Positions 1-4,912 of a stretch of DNA of 5,862 bases are shown here, one piece after another. This DNA is from JANYHF01 sp031393505. Lineage in GTDB: Bacteria; Pseudomonadota; Alphaproteobacteria; Rhizobiales; Hyphomicrobiaceae. The stretch covers positions 1 to 5,862 of the forward strand of contig JANMVX010000101.1 of NCBI GenBank assembly GCA_031393505.1. Reading direction: 5' to 3'. Position numbers and translations under genes: made by a program. The notes beneath the pieces are model-generated. The model saw only the letters and a list, made by a program, of their open reading frames with translations. It was not told the origin of the DNA and did not search any database. Positions within the stretch are counted from its first letter, which is position 1. Each line of letters starts with the position of its first letter.

Positions 1-1
1 G

Positions 2-397
2 CACCGCACCTGGCAGATCGCCATGGATGGCTCGCAAAAACTGCCGCAACGGCTGCTCGGCACCATCCGCGACCGTCTGGCGCGCGGCCTGCCAATCCCG
101 CACCTTGCGCTCGGGGTGGCGGCCTGGATTCGCTATGTGACGGGGACGGACGAAGCCGGCCGGGCAATCGATGTGCGCGATCCGCTGGCGCATGACTTGC
201 GACGGCGCGCAGATGCGGCTGGGCCGGTGGCCGAGCGGTTGGCGCCGGCGTTGCTCGGCATAGAGATCATTTTCGGAACAGACCTGCCGACTGATCCGCG
301 GTTCGTCGGGCCGGTCACGACGGCCTTGTCATCTTTGTTCGCTCACGGATCGTTGGCAACGCTGGTGCGGATGTCATCGACGGTGATGAAAACGTAG
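2..397 (+). CDS. Mannitol dehydrogenase / fructuronate reductase family protein, C-terminal part (5' end outside window)
   Basis: This is the last 131 codons of an NAD(P)-dependent polyol/uronate oxidoreductase of the long-chain mannitol dehydrogenase family. Reading is open from base 2, and the first residues HRTWQIAMDGSQKLPQR are the conserved opening of the all-helical C-terminal domain. The internal ATG at 23 is therefore not the start. Further typical blocks follow: LPIPHLALGVAAWIRYVTG, then DVRDPLAHDLR. The Rossmann NAD-binding domain and the catalytic Lys/Asn/His block lie upstream of the window. The family oxidises mannitol, arabinitol or sorbitol to ketoses, or reduces fructuronate/tagaturonate; this fragment alone cannot separate mtlK/dalD-like from uxuB-like enzymes. 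The TAG stop (395-397) lies inside an inverted repeat, so the last residues may have been shaped by that element. The gene is convergent with the NAGPA-domain gene. Confidence 0.93.
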   Translation, partial: HRTWQIAMDGSQKLPQRLLGTIRDRLARGLPIPHLALGVAAWIRYVTGTDEAGRAIDVRDPLAHDLRRRADAAGPVAERLAPALLGIEIIFGTDLPTDPRFVGPVTTALSSLFAHGSLATLVRMSSTVMKT

Positions 398-480
398 GGG
401 CGAGACGTGTCGCGCCCGACCATCAACGCAACAGGGGACGGTGGTTGTGGAACGCCGGGCGACACACGGGTCGCCCCTAC
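394..480. repeat. Imperfect inverted repeat, ends GTAGGGGCGA / TCGCCCCTAC
   Basis: The outer 10 bases, 394-403 and 471-480, are exact reverse complements. Over the full 27-nt arms (394-420 and 454-480) 22 positions pair, leaving a 33-nt centre. The right arm also folds on itself: GGGCGAC (457-463) and GTCGCCC (470-476) form a 7-bp stem with a 6-nt loop. The left arm folds similarly with one mismatch. The unit lies between two convergent genes and overlaps the stop of the dehydrogenase gene. Read on the minus strand it is followed by a short TTTT (about 389-392), so it may also act as a weak terminator for the minus-strand operon. Structure and position resemble a REP/MITE-like dispersed palindrome; whether it is multicopy cannot be seen here. 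Confidence 0.65.
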
Positions 481-495
481 GCCGCACGGCCACTG

Positions 496-1305
496 TCATT
501 TCACAAAAAACGCCACGAAATTCTGCACCGGCCTCGGAATGCCGATCATCGCCTTATGCCCGGGCAAATCCACATAGACCTGCGTAGAAGTCCCGCCGTC
601 GAGATTGATGGCGCGATCGCAGCCGAAACCGCCTTCGGCCGCCGGGGCCTGCAACAGCTGCCCGGTTTCCTGCAGGGTCAGCGGATTGAAGATCGCAAAG
701 ACATAGATGCTGTCGCCGGCCAGGCAAATCACCGAGCGCCCCGCTTCCGGCCCACCCGCCTTGCGCATGCCGACCTTGCCGCCCGGCGCGACCAGTACCG
801 GTCCCGATTGCAGCGCCGTTTGCGTCCCTTTGGCAGGAACCGCAGTGCCGGAGCGCTCCAGATGGGCGCCATTTTTGTCCGCATAGAGCACGCCGCCGCA
901 GACACTGCATTTCTTGGACGGCGCGCGCTTCTTTCCATCCACGATCAAAAGACCATTGGGCGCCAGCGAGGCATCGTCCTTGATCCACCAGAACCCGCCG
1001 TTGATGACGAGCGACGCCTTGGCCGCGGCGCCCACCTGATCGGCCGCGCTTCCGCTGGGGCCCAGCTGCTCCAGTACGCGCATCTCGACAGACTTCTGCG
1101 CCAGCCGGTAGACATGCAGGTCCGCGACGCCCGGCTCCTTCACCACCAGTTCGTCGACGCCCTTGGCCAAGGGCTGCCATTTCACGGCCGCGACCAGCTC
1201 CTGCAGGTGTGACAGCCGATCGTTCGGATCGGCGGCGGCATAGGCGCTGAGGGGGGCGATCATGAGCAGGCTCAACAGGCCAAACACAGCGAACGGTAAT
1301 TTCAC
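496..1305 (-). CDS. Exported phosphodiester glycosidase (NAGPA/DUF2233) family protein
   Basis: The 269-residue product begins with a Sec signal peptide: MK, a hydrophobic stretch at about 3-19, and a likely cleavage after AYA near residue 23. It should therefore act in the periplasm or outside the cell. The mature part matches the NAGPA domain (human uncovering-enzyme family, bacterial YigE/DUF2233): INGGFW at 101-106, APNGLL at 115-120, QSGPVLV at 166-172, and the hallmark NLDGGTST at 234-241. Members cleave phosphodiester-linked sugars; the bacterial substrates are mostly unknown. A CSVC pair (C133, C136) and two further cysteines (C194, C229) may form disulfides or bind metal. The start is GTG: its G plus the upstream stop form a 4-nt GTGA overlap with the PLP enzyme gene, and AAGGA lies 9 nt before it. 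This implies translational coupling as the last gene of the operon. Confidence 0.93.
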   Translation of the reverse strand: MKLPFAVFGLLSLLMIAPLSAYAAADPNDRLSHLQELVAAVKWQPLAKGVDELVVKEPGVADLHVYRLAQKSVEMRVLEQLGPSGSAADQVGAAAKASLVINGGFWWIKDDASLAPNGLLIVDGKKRAPSKKCSVCGGVLYADKNGAHLERSGTAVPAKGTQTALQSGPVLVAPGGKVGMRKAGGPEAGRSVICLAGDSIYVFAIFNPLTLQETGQLLQAPAAEGGFGCDRAINLDGGTSTQVYVDLPGHKAMIGIPRPVQNFVAFFVK

Positions 1306-2273
1306 GAAAAATAGTCCTTGATCTGTTCCGGCGTCAGATTACTGCCGCACAATATTGTGGCGACGCGCTGTCCCGGCAAGGCCGCCCGGTTTTCCAGCAC
1401 GGCGGCGACGCCGGCAACCCCAGCCGGCTCGACCAACACGCCGTAATGATCTCGGCAGAAGCGCATCGCCTGCCGGATCGCAGGTTCCGAAACACTCCAG
1501 ACATCATCGACGGTCGTACGCATGCAATCGAGGGCATAGGGCACGGGCTCACGCACCGCGATGCCATCGGCGAATGAGGCCGCGCTCTGCGTCGAGACCG
1601 GTTTTTGCGCCCGCCAGGACAGCAGCATCGAAGGCGCCGCCGCATCGACAATGCCGATCACCTTGCAGGCCGGCATTTCGGCCTTGAGCCACGTGCCGAT
1701 GCCGGTCAGCAGCGAGCCATTGCCGAGCGGAACCAGGACGGCGTCGAGGCAATCGCCCGTCCCGGCCAGAGCGCGCGTCAACTCCAGCGCCATCGTGCCC
1801 GCCCCCTCGGCAATGGCCGCCGAGGCGCCATCTTCGATGAAGATTTGGCCGTTCGCCTGCGCGAAAGCTCTGGCCGCCAATTTGGCCGCATCGAAATCCG
1901 CCCCTGCCAAAATCACGTCCGCGCCAAGCCGGCGCATGGCGGCGATCTTCAATGGATTGGCGGTGGTGGCGGCAAACACAGTTAGTCGGCGCCCACGCTT
2001 GCGCGCGGCATAGGCCAAGCCCTGCCCAAAATTTCCGGCTGACGCGGCGACCAGGGGTGCATCGTCGCCGGCCAGCGACGCCAACATCCAATCCGTACCC
2101 CGACCTTTGAAGGCGCGAATGGGATTGAGCGTTTCGACCTTGGCATAAAGTTGGCAGCCCAGCGCAGCGTCGGCCATATCGTGACGCATCAGCGGGCTGT
2201 CGCGGAACACGGGATCAATGCTGGCATAGGCGCGCGCTATGCCAGCCGCTGTCGGGGGATTGGTGTCGGTCAT
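1302..2273 (-). CDS. PLP-dependent fold-type II enzyme, threonine dehydratase-like
   Basis: The 323-residue cytoplasmic protein is of the tryptophan-synthase-beta/threonine-dehydratase superfamily. Visible elements in order: the Schiff-base lysine K56 in NPIRAFKGRG (the usual SFKxRG box); SAGNFGQG at 78-85, whose Asn normally contacts the PLP hydroxyl; the phosphate-binding loop PLGNGSLLTG at 182-191, where the family normally has a run of four glycines; DGIAVREP at 236-243; VEPAG at 281-285; and CGSN at 309-312 where SGGN is usual. It has no ACT regulatory domain and matches the length of catabolic dehydratases or serine racemases. The altered glycine loop and CGSN suggest a substrate other than threonine, such as another hydroxy- or diamino acid; this is inference. 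ATG at 2271-2273 follows the msrA stop by 10 nt with only a weak ribosome binding site, so translation probably depends on msrA. The 3' end overlaps the NAGPA gene. Confidence 0.93.
   Translation of the reverse strand: MTDTNPPTAAGIARAYASIDPVFRDSPLMRHDMADAALGCQLYAKVETLNPIRAFKGRGTDWMLASLAGDDAPLVAASAGNFGQGLAYAARKRGRRLTVFAATTANPLKIAAMRRLGADVILAGADFDAAKLAARAFAQANGQIFIEDGASAAIAEGAGTMALELTRALAGTGDCLDAVLVPLGNGSLLTGIGTWLKAEMPACKVIGIVDAAAPSMLLSWRAQKPVSTQSAASFADGIAVREPVPYALDCMRTTVDDVWSVSEPAIRQAMRFCRDHYGVLVEPAGVAGVAAVLENRAALPGQRVATILCGSNLTPEQIKDYFS
1315..1319 (-). promoter_or_regulatory. Ribosome binding site for the NAGPA-domain gene
   Basis: AAGGA on the minus strand, inside the 3' end of the PLP enzyme gene and 9 nt before the GTG at 1303-1305. 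It supports the GTG start and the signal peptide that begins there. Confidence 0.7.
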
Positions 2274-2283
2274 GCCGACGAGC

Positions 2284-2940
2284 TTAGCCCGCCATCACCC
2301 CCGTGCCAATCTGGCAGACCACGCCCGTGCCGCCGAGCCCGCAATAGCCGCGCGGGTTCTTGGCCAGGTACTGTTGGTGGTCGTCCTCGGCATAATAGAA
2401 CGGCGGGGCGTCCACGATCTCGGTGGTGATCGCAGAAAAGCCCTTGGACTTGAGGGCCTTGCCAAAGCTGTCCTTGGCCGCCAGGGCGGCGACGCGCTGC
2501 TCCGGCGTATAGGTGTAAATGCCCGAGCGGTACTGCGTGCCCATATCGTTGCCCTGGCGCATGCCCTGCGTCGGGTCGTGGCTTTCAAAGAATACCTTCA
2601 AGAGTTCGTCAAAGGCCACCACTTTGGGATCGAACACCACATGCACCACCTCATTGTGCCCGGTCATGCCGCTGCACACTTCCTTGTACGTCGCGTTGGG
2701 CGTCTGCCCGCCGGCGTAGCCGACCGCCGTGACGATGACGCCCGGCAGCGACCAGAATTTCCGCTCCGCCCCCCAAAAGCACCCGAGCCCAAACATCGCC
2801 TGCTCGGATCCCGCCGGGAAGGGGCCTTTGAGCGGCGAACCGTTGACAAAATGCCAGCTGGCGGTGGCGATTGGGTCGCTACGGCCCGGCAAGGCGTCGC
2901 GAGAAGACGGCATCTCAGAGGATTTGCGCGAGAACAGCAT
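2284..2940 (-). CDS. msrA: Peptide-methionine (S)-S-oxide reductase MsrA
   Basis: MsrA reduces the S-epimer of methionine sulfoxide in proteins, using thioredoxin as electron donor, and repairs oxidative damage in the cytoplasm. The 218-residue product carries the catalytic GCFWG box with C54, then GAERKFW, VGYAGG, TGHNEVVHVVFDP and SHDPTQGMRQGNDMGTQYRS, all typical. The C-terminal GYCGLGG with C200, plus C209, supply the resolving cysteines of the three-cysteine E. coli-type mechanism. The ~45-residue N-terminal extension (HFVNGSPLKGPFP) is that of the longer E. coli-type class, and there is no signal peptide. ATG at 2938-2940 has a strong AAGGAG (2947-2952) 6 nt upstream. It is the second gene of the minus-strand operon, 33 nt after the small membrane protein gene and 10 nt before the PLP enzyme gene. 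Confidence 0.98.
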   Translation of the reverse strand: MLFSRKSSEMPSSRDALPGRSDPIATASWHFVNGSPLKGPFPAGSEQAMFGLGCFWGAERKFWSLPGVIVTAVGYAGGQTPNATYKEVCSGMTGHNEVVHVVFDPKVVAFDELLKVFFESHDPTQGMRQGNDMGTQYRSGIYTYTPEQRVAALAAKDSFGKALKSKGFSAITTEIVDAPPFYYAEDDHQQYLAKNPRGYCGLGGTGVVCQIGTGVMAG

Positions 2941-2946
2941 GAGGAT

Positions 2947-2952
2947 CTCCTT
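2947..2952 (-). promoter_or_regulatory. Ribosome binding site of msrA
   Basis: AAGGAG on the minus strand, 6 nt before the ATG. It is a strong site lying in the 33-nt gap after the membrane protein gene, and it fixes the msrA start. Confidence 0.8.
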
Positions 2953-2973
2953 CGGCCACTTTATGGGGGGTCT

Positions 2974-3288
2974 TCAGTTGGCGAAAATGTTGACGCGGCG
3001 GCGATAGAGCCCGAAGCCGTAGAGCACCAGCCCCAACACCCCGAACACGGCGAACGCTGGCGTCTTCAGAACGCTCATCAGCACCGGATCCCACAGGGCC
3101 GGGTGCACAAGCCGCTCGACGCCCGCCTGCAGGGCGTTGAGCGTCGCGGGGCTGAGCGCAGACCAATCCTTTCCCAACGAGGCGAACACCAGCTTGGCGC
3201 CGCTCTGATAGGAATGGGTGACGTCGTTGACGAGAGCGATGATGGCCACCAAGAGCGACCAACCACCGATCCAACGCAACAGAAACAT
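2974..3288 (-). CDS. Small two-helix membrane protein of unknown function
   Basis: A 104-residue protein with a hydrophobic segment near the N-terminus (about 5-21, IGGWSLLVAIIALV) and a second near the C-terminus (about 78-95, AFAVFGVLGLVLYGFGLY), followed by a basic tail YRRRVN. The central part is soluble and contains DWSALSP and HPALWDPVL. The pattern matches small proteins common in Rhizobiales genomes, some of which I recall being labelled 'PetM family of cytochrome b6f complex subunit 4'. That label is doubtful and I assign no function. The frame stays open far upstream to 3645, but that part is antisense to tRNA-Ser. ATG at 3286-3288 is chosen because GGAGGTGA lies 5 nt before it and the protein starts directly into the first helix. 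It is the first gene of the operon, so it shares transcription with msrA. Confidence 0.85.
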   Translation of the reverse strand: MFLLRWIGGWSLLVAIIALVNDVTHSYQSGAKLVFASLGKDWSALSPATLNALQAGVERLVHPALWDPVLMSVLKTPAFAVFGVLGLVLYGFGLYRRRVNIFAN

Positions 3289-3293
3289 GGCGT

Positions 3294-3301
3294 TCACCTC
3301 C
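3294..3301 (-). promoter_or_regulatory. Strong ribosome binding site of the small membrane protein gene
   Basis: GGAGGTGA on the minus strand, nearly a full anti-16S match, 5 nt before ATG 3286-3288. It decides the start against the much longer open frame running back through the tRNA. Confidence 0.85.
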
Positions 3302-3340
3302 GAGGCTCGACAGGCGCGGCGCTCGCAGCGACACGCCAGA

Positions 3341-3364
3341 GATATCGGCAAAGATATAGGCAAA
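3341..3364. repeat. Two tandem 12-bp units in the operon leader/promoter
   Basis: GATATCGGCAAA (3341-3352) is followed directly by GATATAGGCAAA (3353-3364), 11 of 12 identical, and then by GACGGC, which starts like a third decayed unit. The repeat overlaps the proposed -10 and start region of the minus-strand operon. It could be a direct-repeat operator or simple slippage duplication. Confidence 0.6.
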
Positions 3365-3381
3365 GACGGCGCCGACGTCAC
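3353..3381 (-). promoter_or_regulatory. Candidate sigma70-type promoter for the minus-strand operon
   Basis: On the minus strand GTGACG (3376-3381) and TATATC (3353-3358) are separated by 17 nt, each matching 4 of 6 consensus bases. Transcription would begin near 3346, giving a leader of about 57 nt before the membrane protein gene. The match is modest, but this is the only plausible pair I found between the tRNA and the operon. Confidence 0.35.
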
Positions 3382-3454
3382 CCACAGGCGCACCTCACAT
3401 TCCCGTGCACGGTTCGTGCGCGCAAGCCGGCAATCGCGGCCCGCAACGGAGCGC

Positions 3455-3482
3455 TTGCGACGGCGAGGCCGATGGGTATAGT
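3455..3482 (+). promoter_or_regulatory. Promoter of tRNA-Ser
   Basis: TTGCGA (-35, 3455-3460) and TATAGT (-10, 3477-3482) are spaced by 16 nt, and the tRNA begins 13 nt after the -10. This is the usual short-leader layout of a tRNA promoter. The GCGCCCC just after the -10 is a GC-rich discriminator, as expected for stringently controlled stable-RNA promoters. Confidence 0.7.
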
Positions 3483-3495
3483 GCGCCCCTCTTGC

Positions 3496-3585
3496 GGAGA
3501 GGTGGCCGAGTGGCTGAAGGCGCACGCCTGGAAAGTGTGTAGGCGGGCAACCGTCTCGGGGGTTCGAATCCCCCTCTCTCCGCCA
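3496..3585 (+). tRNA. tRNA-Ser (anticodon GGA)
   Basis: A complete class II tRNA of 90 nt including encoded CCA. The acceptor stem GGAGAGG (3496-3502) pairs with TCTCTCC (3575-3581), the last pair being G-U. The D arm starts GCCGAGTGGCTGAAGGC. The anticodon stem CACGC/GTGTG encloses loop CTGGAAA with anticodon GGA at 3530-3532, reading UCC and UCU. A long serine-type variable arm follows (about 3540-3557), then the T arm GGGGG-TTCGAAT-CCCCC (3558-3574), discriminator G and CCA (3583-3585). It is transcribed divergently from the msrA operon. Its 3' end faces a broken integrase gene 190 nt away, which fits use of this tRNA as an integration site. Confidence 0.98.
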
Positions 3586-3590
3586 GCAAG

Positions 3591-3625
3591 GCTTTCCGCA
3601 TTGGTCCGGGATTGACCGCGGAAGC
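3591..3625 (+). other. Imperfect stem-loop just behind tRNA-Ser
   Basis: TTCCGC (3594-3599) pairs with GCGGAA (3618-3623), and the inner GGTC (3603-3606) pairs with GACC (3614-3617) around a 7-nt loop, with a 3-nt bulge. It starts 5 nt after CCA. It may help 3' end formation of the tRNA transcript, but no T-run follows, so it is not a standard intrinsic terminator. A second short hairpin, GCGCAC (3665-3670) / GTGCGC (3678-3683), follows. Confidence 0.4.
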
Positions 3626-3719
3626 CCGCAAAAACCCGACAACAAGCCTCATGGACTGATCCAAGCGCACCAAACGTGTGCGCTGTGGCCCTTGCCTGTT
3701 CGCTCCAATCCGCGTTTCA

Positions 3720-3747
3720 TGGGTGGACCGGCCGGCCGGTCCACCCA
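3720..3747. repeat. Perfect 28-bp palindrome
   Basis: TGGGTGGACCGGCC (3720-3733) is followed at once by its exact reverse complement (3734-3747), with no loop. The centre is GGCCGGCC. No T-run follows on either strand, so a simple terminator is unlikely. It lies in the gap between tRNA-Ser and the integrase remnant, 30 nt before the integrase start. It could be a binding site for a dimeric protein (operator, recombination accessory site) or one copy of a dispersed extragenic palindrome. Confidence 0.9.
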
Positions 3748-3767
3748 GAGCTGGGCACACCGGAAAC

Positions 3768-3772
3768 GGAGG
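3768..3772 (+). promoter_or_regulatory. Ribosome binding site of the integrase remnant
   Basis: GGAGG lies 5 nt before ATG 3778. It is still intact and supports the start that gives the family's MVRALNRLS-type N-terminus. Confidence 0.7.
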
Positions 3773-3777
3773 CGACG

Positions 3778-4398
3778 ATGGTGCGAGCGCTGAACCGCTT
3801 GTCGGCTCGCGAGGTGGCAACCCTGTTAAAGCCTGGTCGGCACTTCGATGACGGCGGGTTGTGTCTGTTCATCTCCCCGGATTGCAGCCGCAAGCGTTGG
3901 ACGTTCCAGTTTCGCTGGCAGGGGCGCAAGTGCGAAATGGGTCGAGGCTCACCCAGGACGGCGCCTCTTGCCAAGGCCCGCGAGCTGGCTGCAACGGCTC
4001 GGCTCACCGTCCAGAACGGCAGCAACCCTCTTGAAGAAAAGCGCGCGGCGCTGGATGCCCAACGTCGCAGCGTGGAGGAGCAACAACAGTCGCGATCGAA
4101 AGCGCGGACCTTCGGCCAGATCGCCGACGACCTGATCGAGTTCATGGTGATGAAATCCCTGTTCACGCGTATGAACGCCGACGGCATCACCTCGCATGGC
4201 TTTCGTTCCACCTTCCGCGACTGGGCCGGCGAAGTCACCAGTCATCCCCGCGAAGTTTGCGAGGCGGCGCTCGCGCACGCGGTGGAACTGGCCTATCAGC
4301 GCGGCGATGCGCTGGACAAGAGGCGGGTACTGATGTGCGATTGGGCGAGGTCTTGCGACGGTGCGATGGGCTCACGCATCGTGCCGGGAGTTTCGTGA
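3778..4398 (+). pseudogene. P4-type tyrosine recombinase/integrase, internally deleted remnant
   Basis: The 206-residue reading frame is half the usual ~400. Residues 1-120 are the N-terminal arm-DNA-binding domain (DUF4102 type): MVRALNRLSAREVATL, DDGGLCLFISP, RWTFQFRWQGR, then a charged helix with NPLEEKR and TFGQIADDLIE. Around residue 122 (about base 4140) it jumps straight to the end of the catalytic domain: ITSHGFRSTFRDWAGE with HxxR (H140, R143), ALAH (H167) and AYQRGD with the nucleophile Y173. The core-binding domain and the first catalytic Arg and Lys regions are missing. HAVELAYQ also lacks about four residues that homologues usually carry between H and Y. The deletion is in frame, so a short protein could still be made, but not an active recombinase. 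ATG 3778 has GGAGG (3768-3772) 5 nt before it; the open frame back to 3676 crosses the palindrome and is not needed. Confidence 0.85.
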
Positions 4399-4505
4399 GG
4401 CGCCCGACGAGACCGGGACATCTTCTTCGCCGTCACGGCCCCTGCCGCCGACCTCGGTTCGACGATGCCATCAACGGCAAATTTCTGGGCCGCAATGCGC
4501 TTCGT

Positions 4506-4895
4506 CTATCCGGCCATCGGTGAGCAAAGTTCAACAAGGCACCCGTTGAGGTCGCGTACGTAGCCAACCGTCTGTCCCCATGGTTTCAGAGCCGGCGCTT
4601 TTACCGGACTGGCGCCAGCAGCCACGGCGACATTGTAGGCCGTTGCTGGATCGTCCGCAACCAGCGCAATTTCAAAGCCGGCGGCAACGTCAACCTGGCG
4701 ATTGGGACGTATGGCCAGTTCGTTCATGACAGCCATCTGCTCACCAGCAAAGGCAAGGGCAGTGCCGCCCGTTTCCATTTCGGCGTAGAGTTTGCTCTCG
4801 TGGACGAAGCGCGTTTTCAGACCAAAGGCTTTCTCATAGAATGCCACGGTCGCGGGAACGTCTGCGACATAGATGATGGTATATCCGAGTTTCAT
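4506..4895 (-). CDS. VOC family protein (glyoxalase/bleomycin-resistance/dioxygenase fold)
   Basis: A single-domain, 129-residue cytoplasmic protein with the two beta-alpha-beta-beta-beta halves of the vicinal-oxygen-chelate fold. The first half is MKLGYTIIYVADVPATVAFYEKAFGL with GGTALAF; the second half is FEIALVADD, then KPWGQTVGYVRDLNG and the ending LVELCSPM. Family members are metalloenzymes or binding/sequestration proteins for small molecules; the substrate cannot be told. The position of the usual first metal-binding His is Tyr (Y5), while the C-terminal Glu in VELCSPM is kept. ATG 4893-4895 is chosen because GGAG (4904-4907) lies 8 nt upstream and homologues start with MKLGYT. An alternative ATG at 4914-4916 adds seven residues and overlaps the regulator's stop as ATGA, but has no ribosome binding site. 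It is co-transcribed behind the AraC regulator, which may control it. Confidence 0.92.
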   Translation of the reverse strand: MKLGYTIIYVADVPATVAFYEKAFGLKTRFVHESKLYAEMETGGTALAFAGEQMAVMNELAIRPNRQVDVAAGFEIALVADDPATAYNVAVAAGASPVKAPALKPWGQTVGYVRDLNGCLVELCSPMAG

Positions 4896-4903
4896 ATTGG
4901 CAG

Positions 4904-4907
4904 CTCC
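4904..4907 (-). promoter_or_regulatory. Ribosome binding site deciding the VOC gene start
   Basis: GGAG on the minus strand, 8 nt before ATG 4893-4895. It favours this start over the ATG that overlaps the regulator's stop codon. Confidence 0.6.
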
Positions 4908-4912
4908 GATTG

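Noticed and set aside
445..1212. 255-codon plus-strand open frame opposite the NAGPA gene
   Set aside because: Shadow of the minus-strand gene, which has a signal peptide and family motifs; the plus frame has neither.
3488..3502. CCTCT...AGAGG hairpin at the tRNA 5' boundary
   Set aside because: A 5-bp chance pairing that uses the acceptor-stem bases. The tRNA fold and the short-leader promoter explain this sequence better.
2239..3615. 458-codon plus-strand open frame
   Set aside because: It lies antisense to msrA, the membrane protein gene and part of the PLP gene, and runs through the tRNA. Its composition is Arg/His/Ala-rich, as expected for a GC-rich shadow frame.
3289..3645. N-terminal extension of the small membrane protein reading frame on the minus strand, with CWRREGDSNPRDGC
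   Set aside because: This stretch is the antisense translation of tRNA-Ser; the true start at 3288 has a near-perfect ribosome binding site.
3395..3820. Minus-strand open frame of 141 codons containing ERGGFEPPRRLPAY
   Set aside because: It is antisense to the tRNA, the palindrome and the integrase start, and has no family resemblance. It is a common artefact around tRNA-Ser genes.
4399..4505. Short plus-frame peptide FDDAINGKFLGRNALRLSGH, faintly like the NALRL end of amidohydrolases
   Set aside because: The match is about ten residues, without any upstream domain. It may be a gene relic or chance; not enough to annotate.
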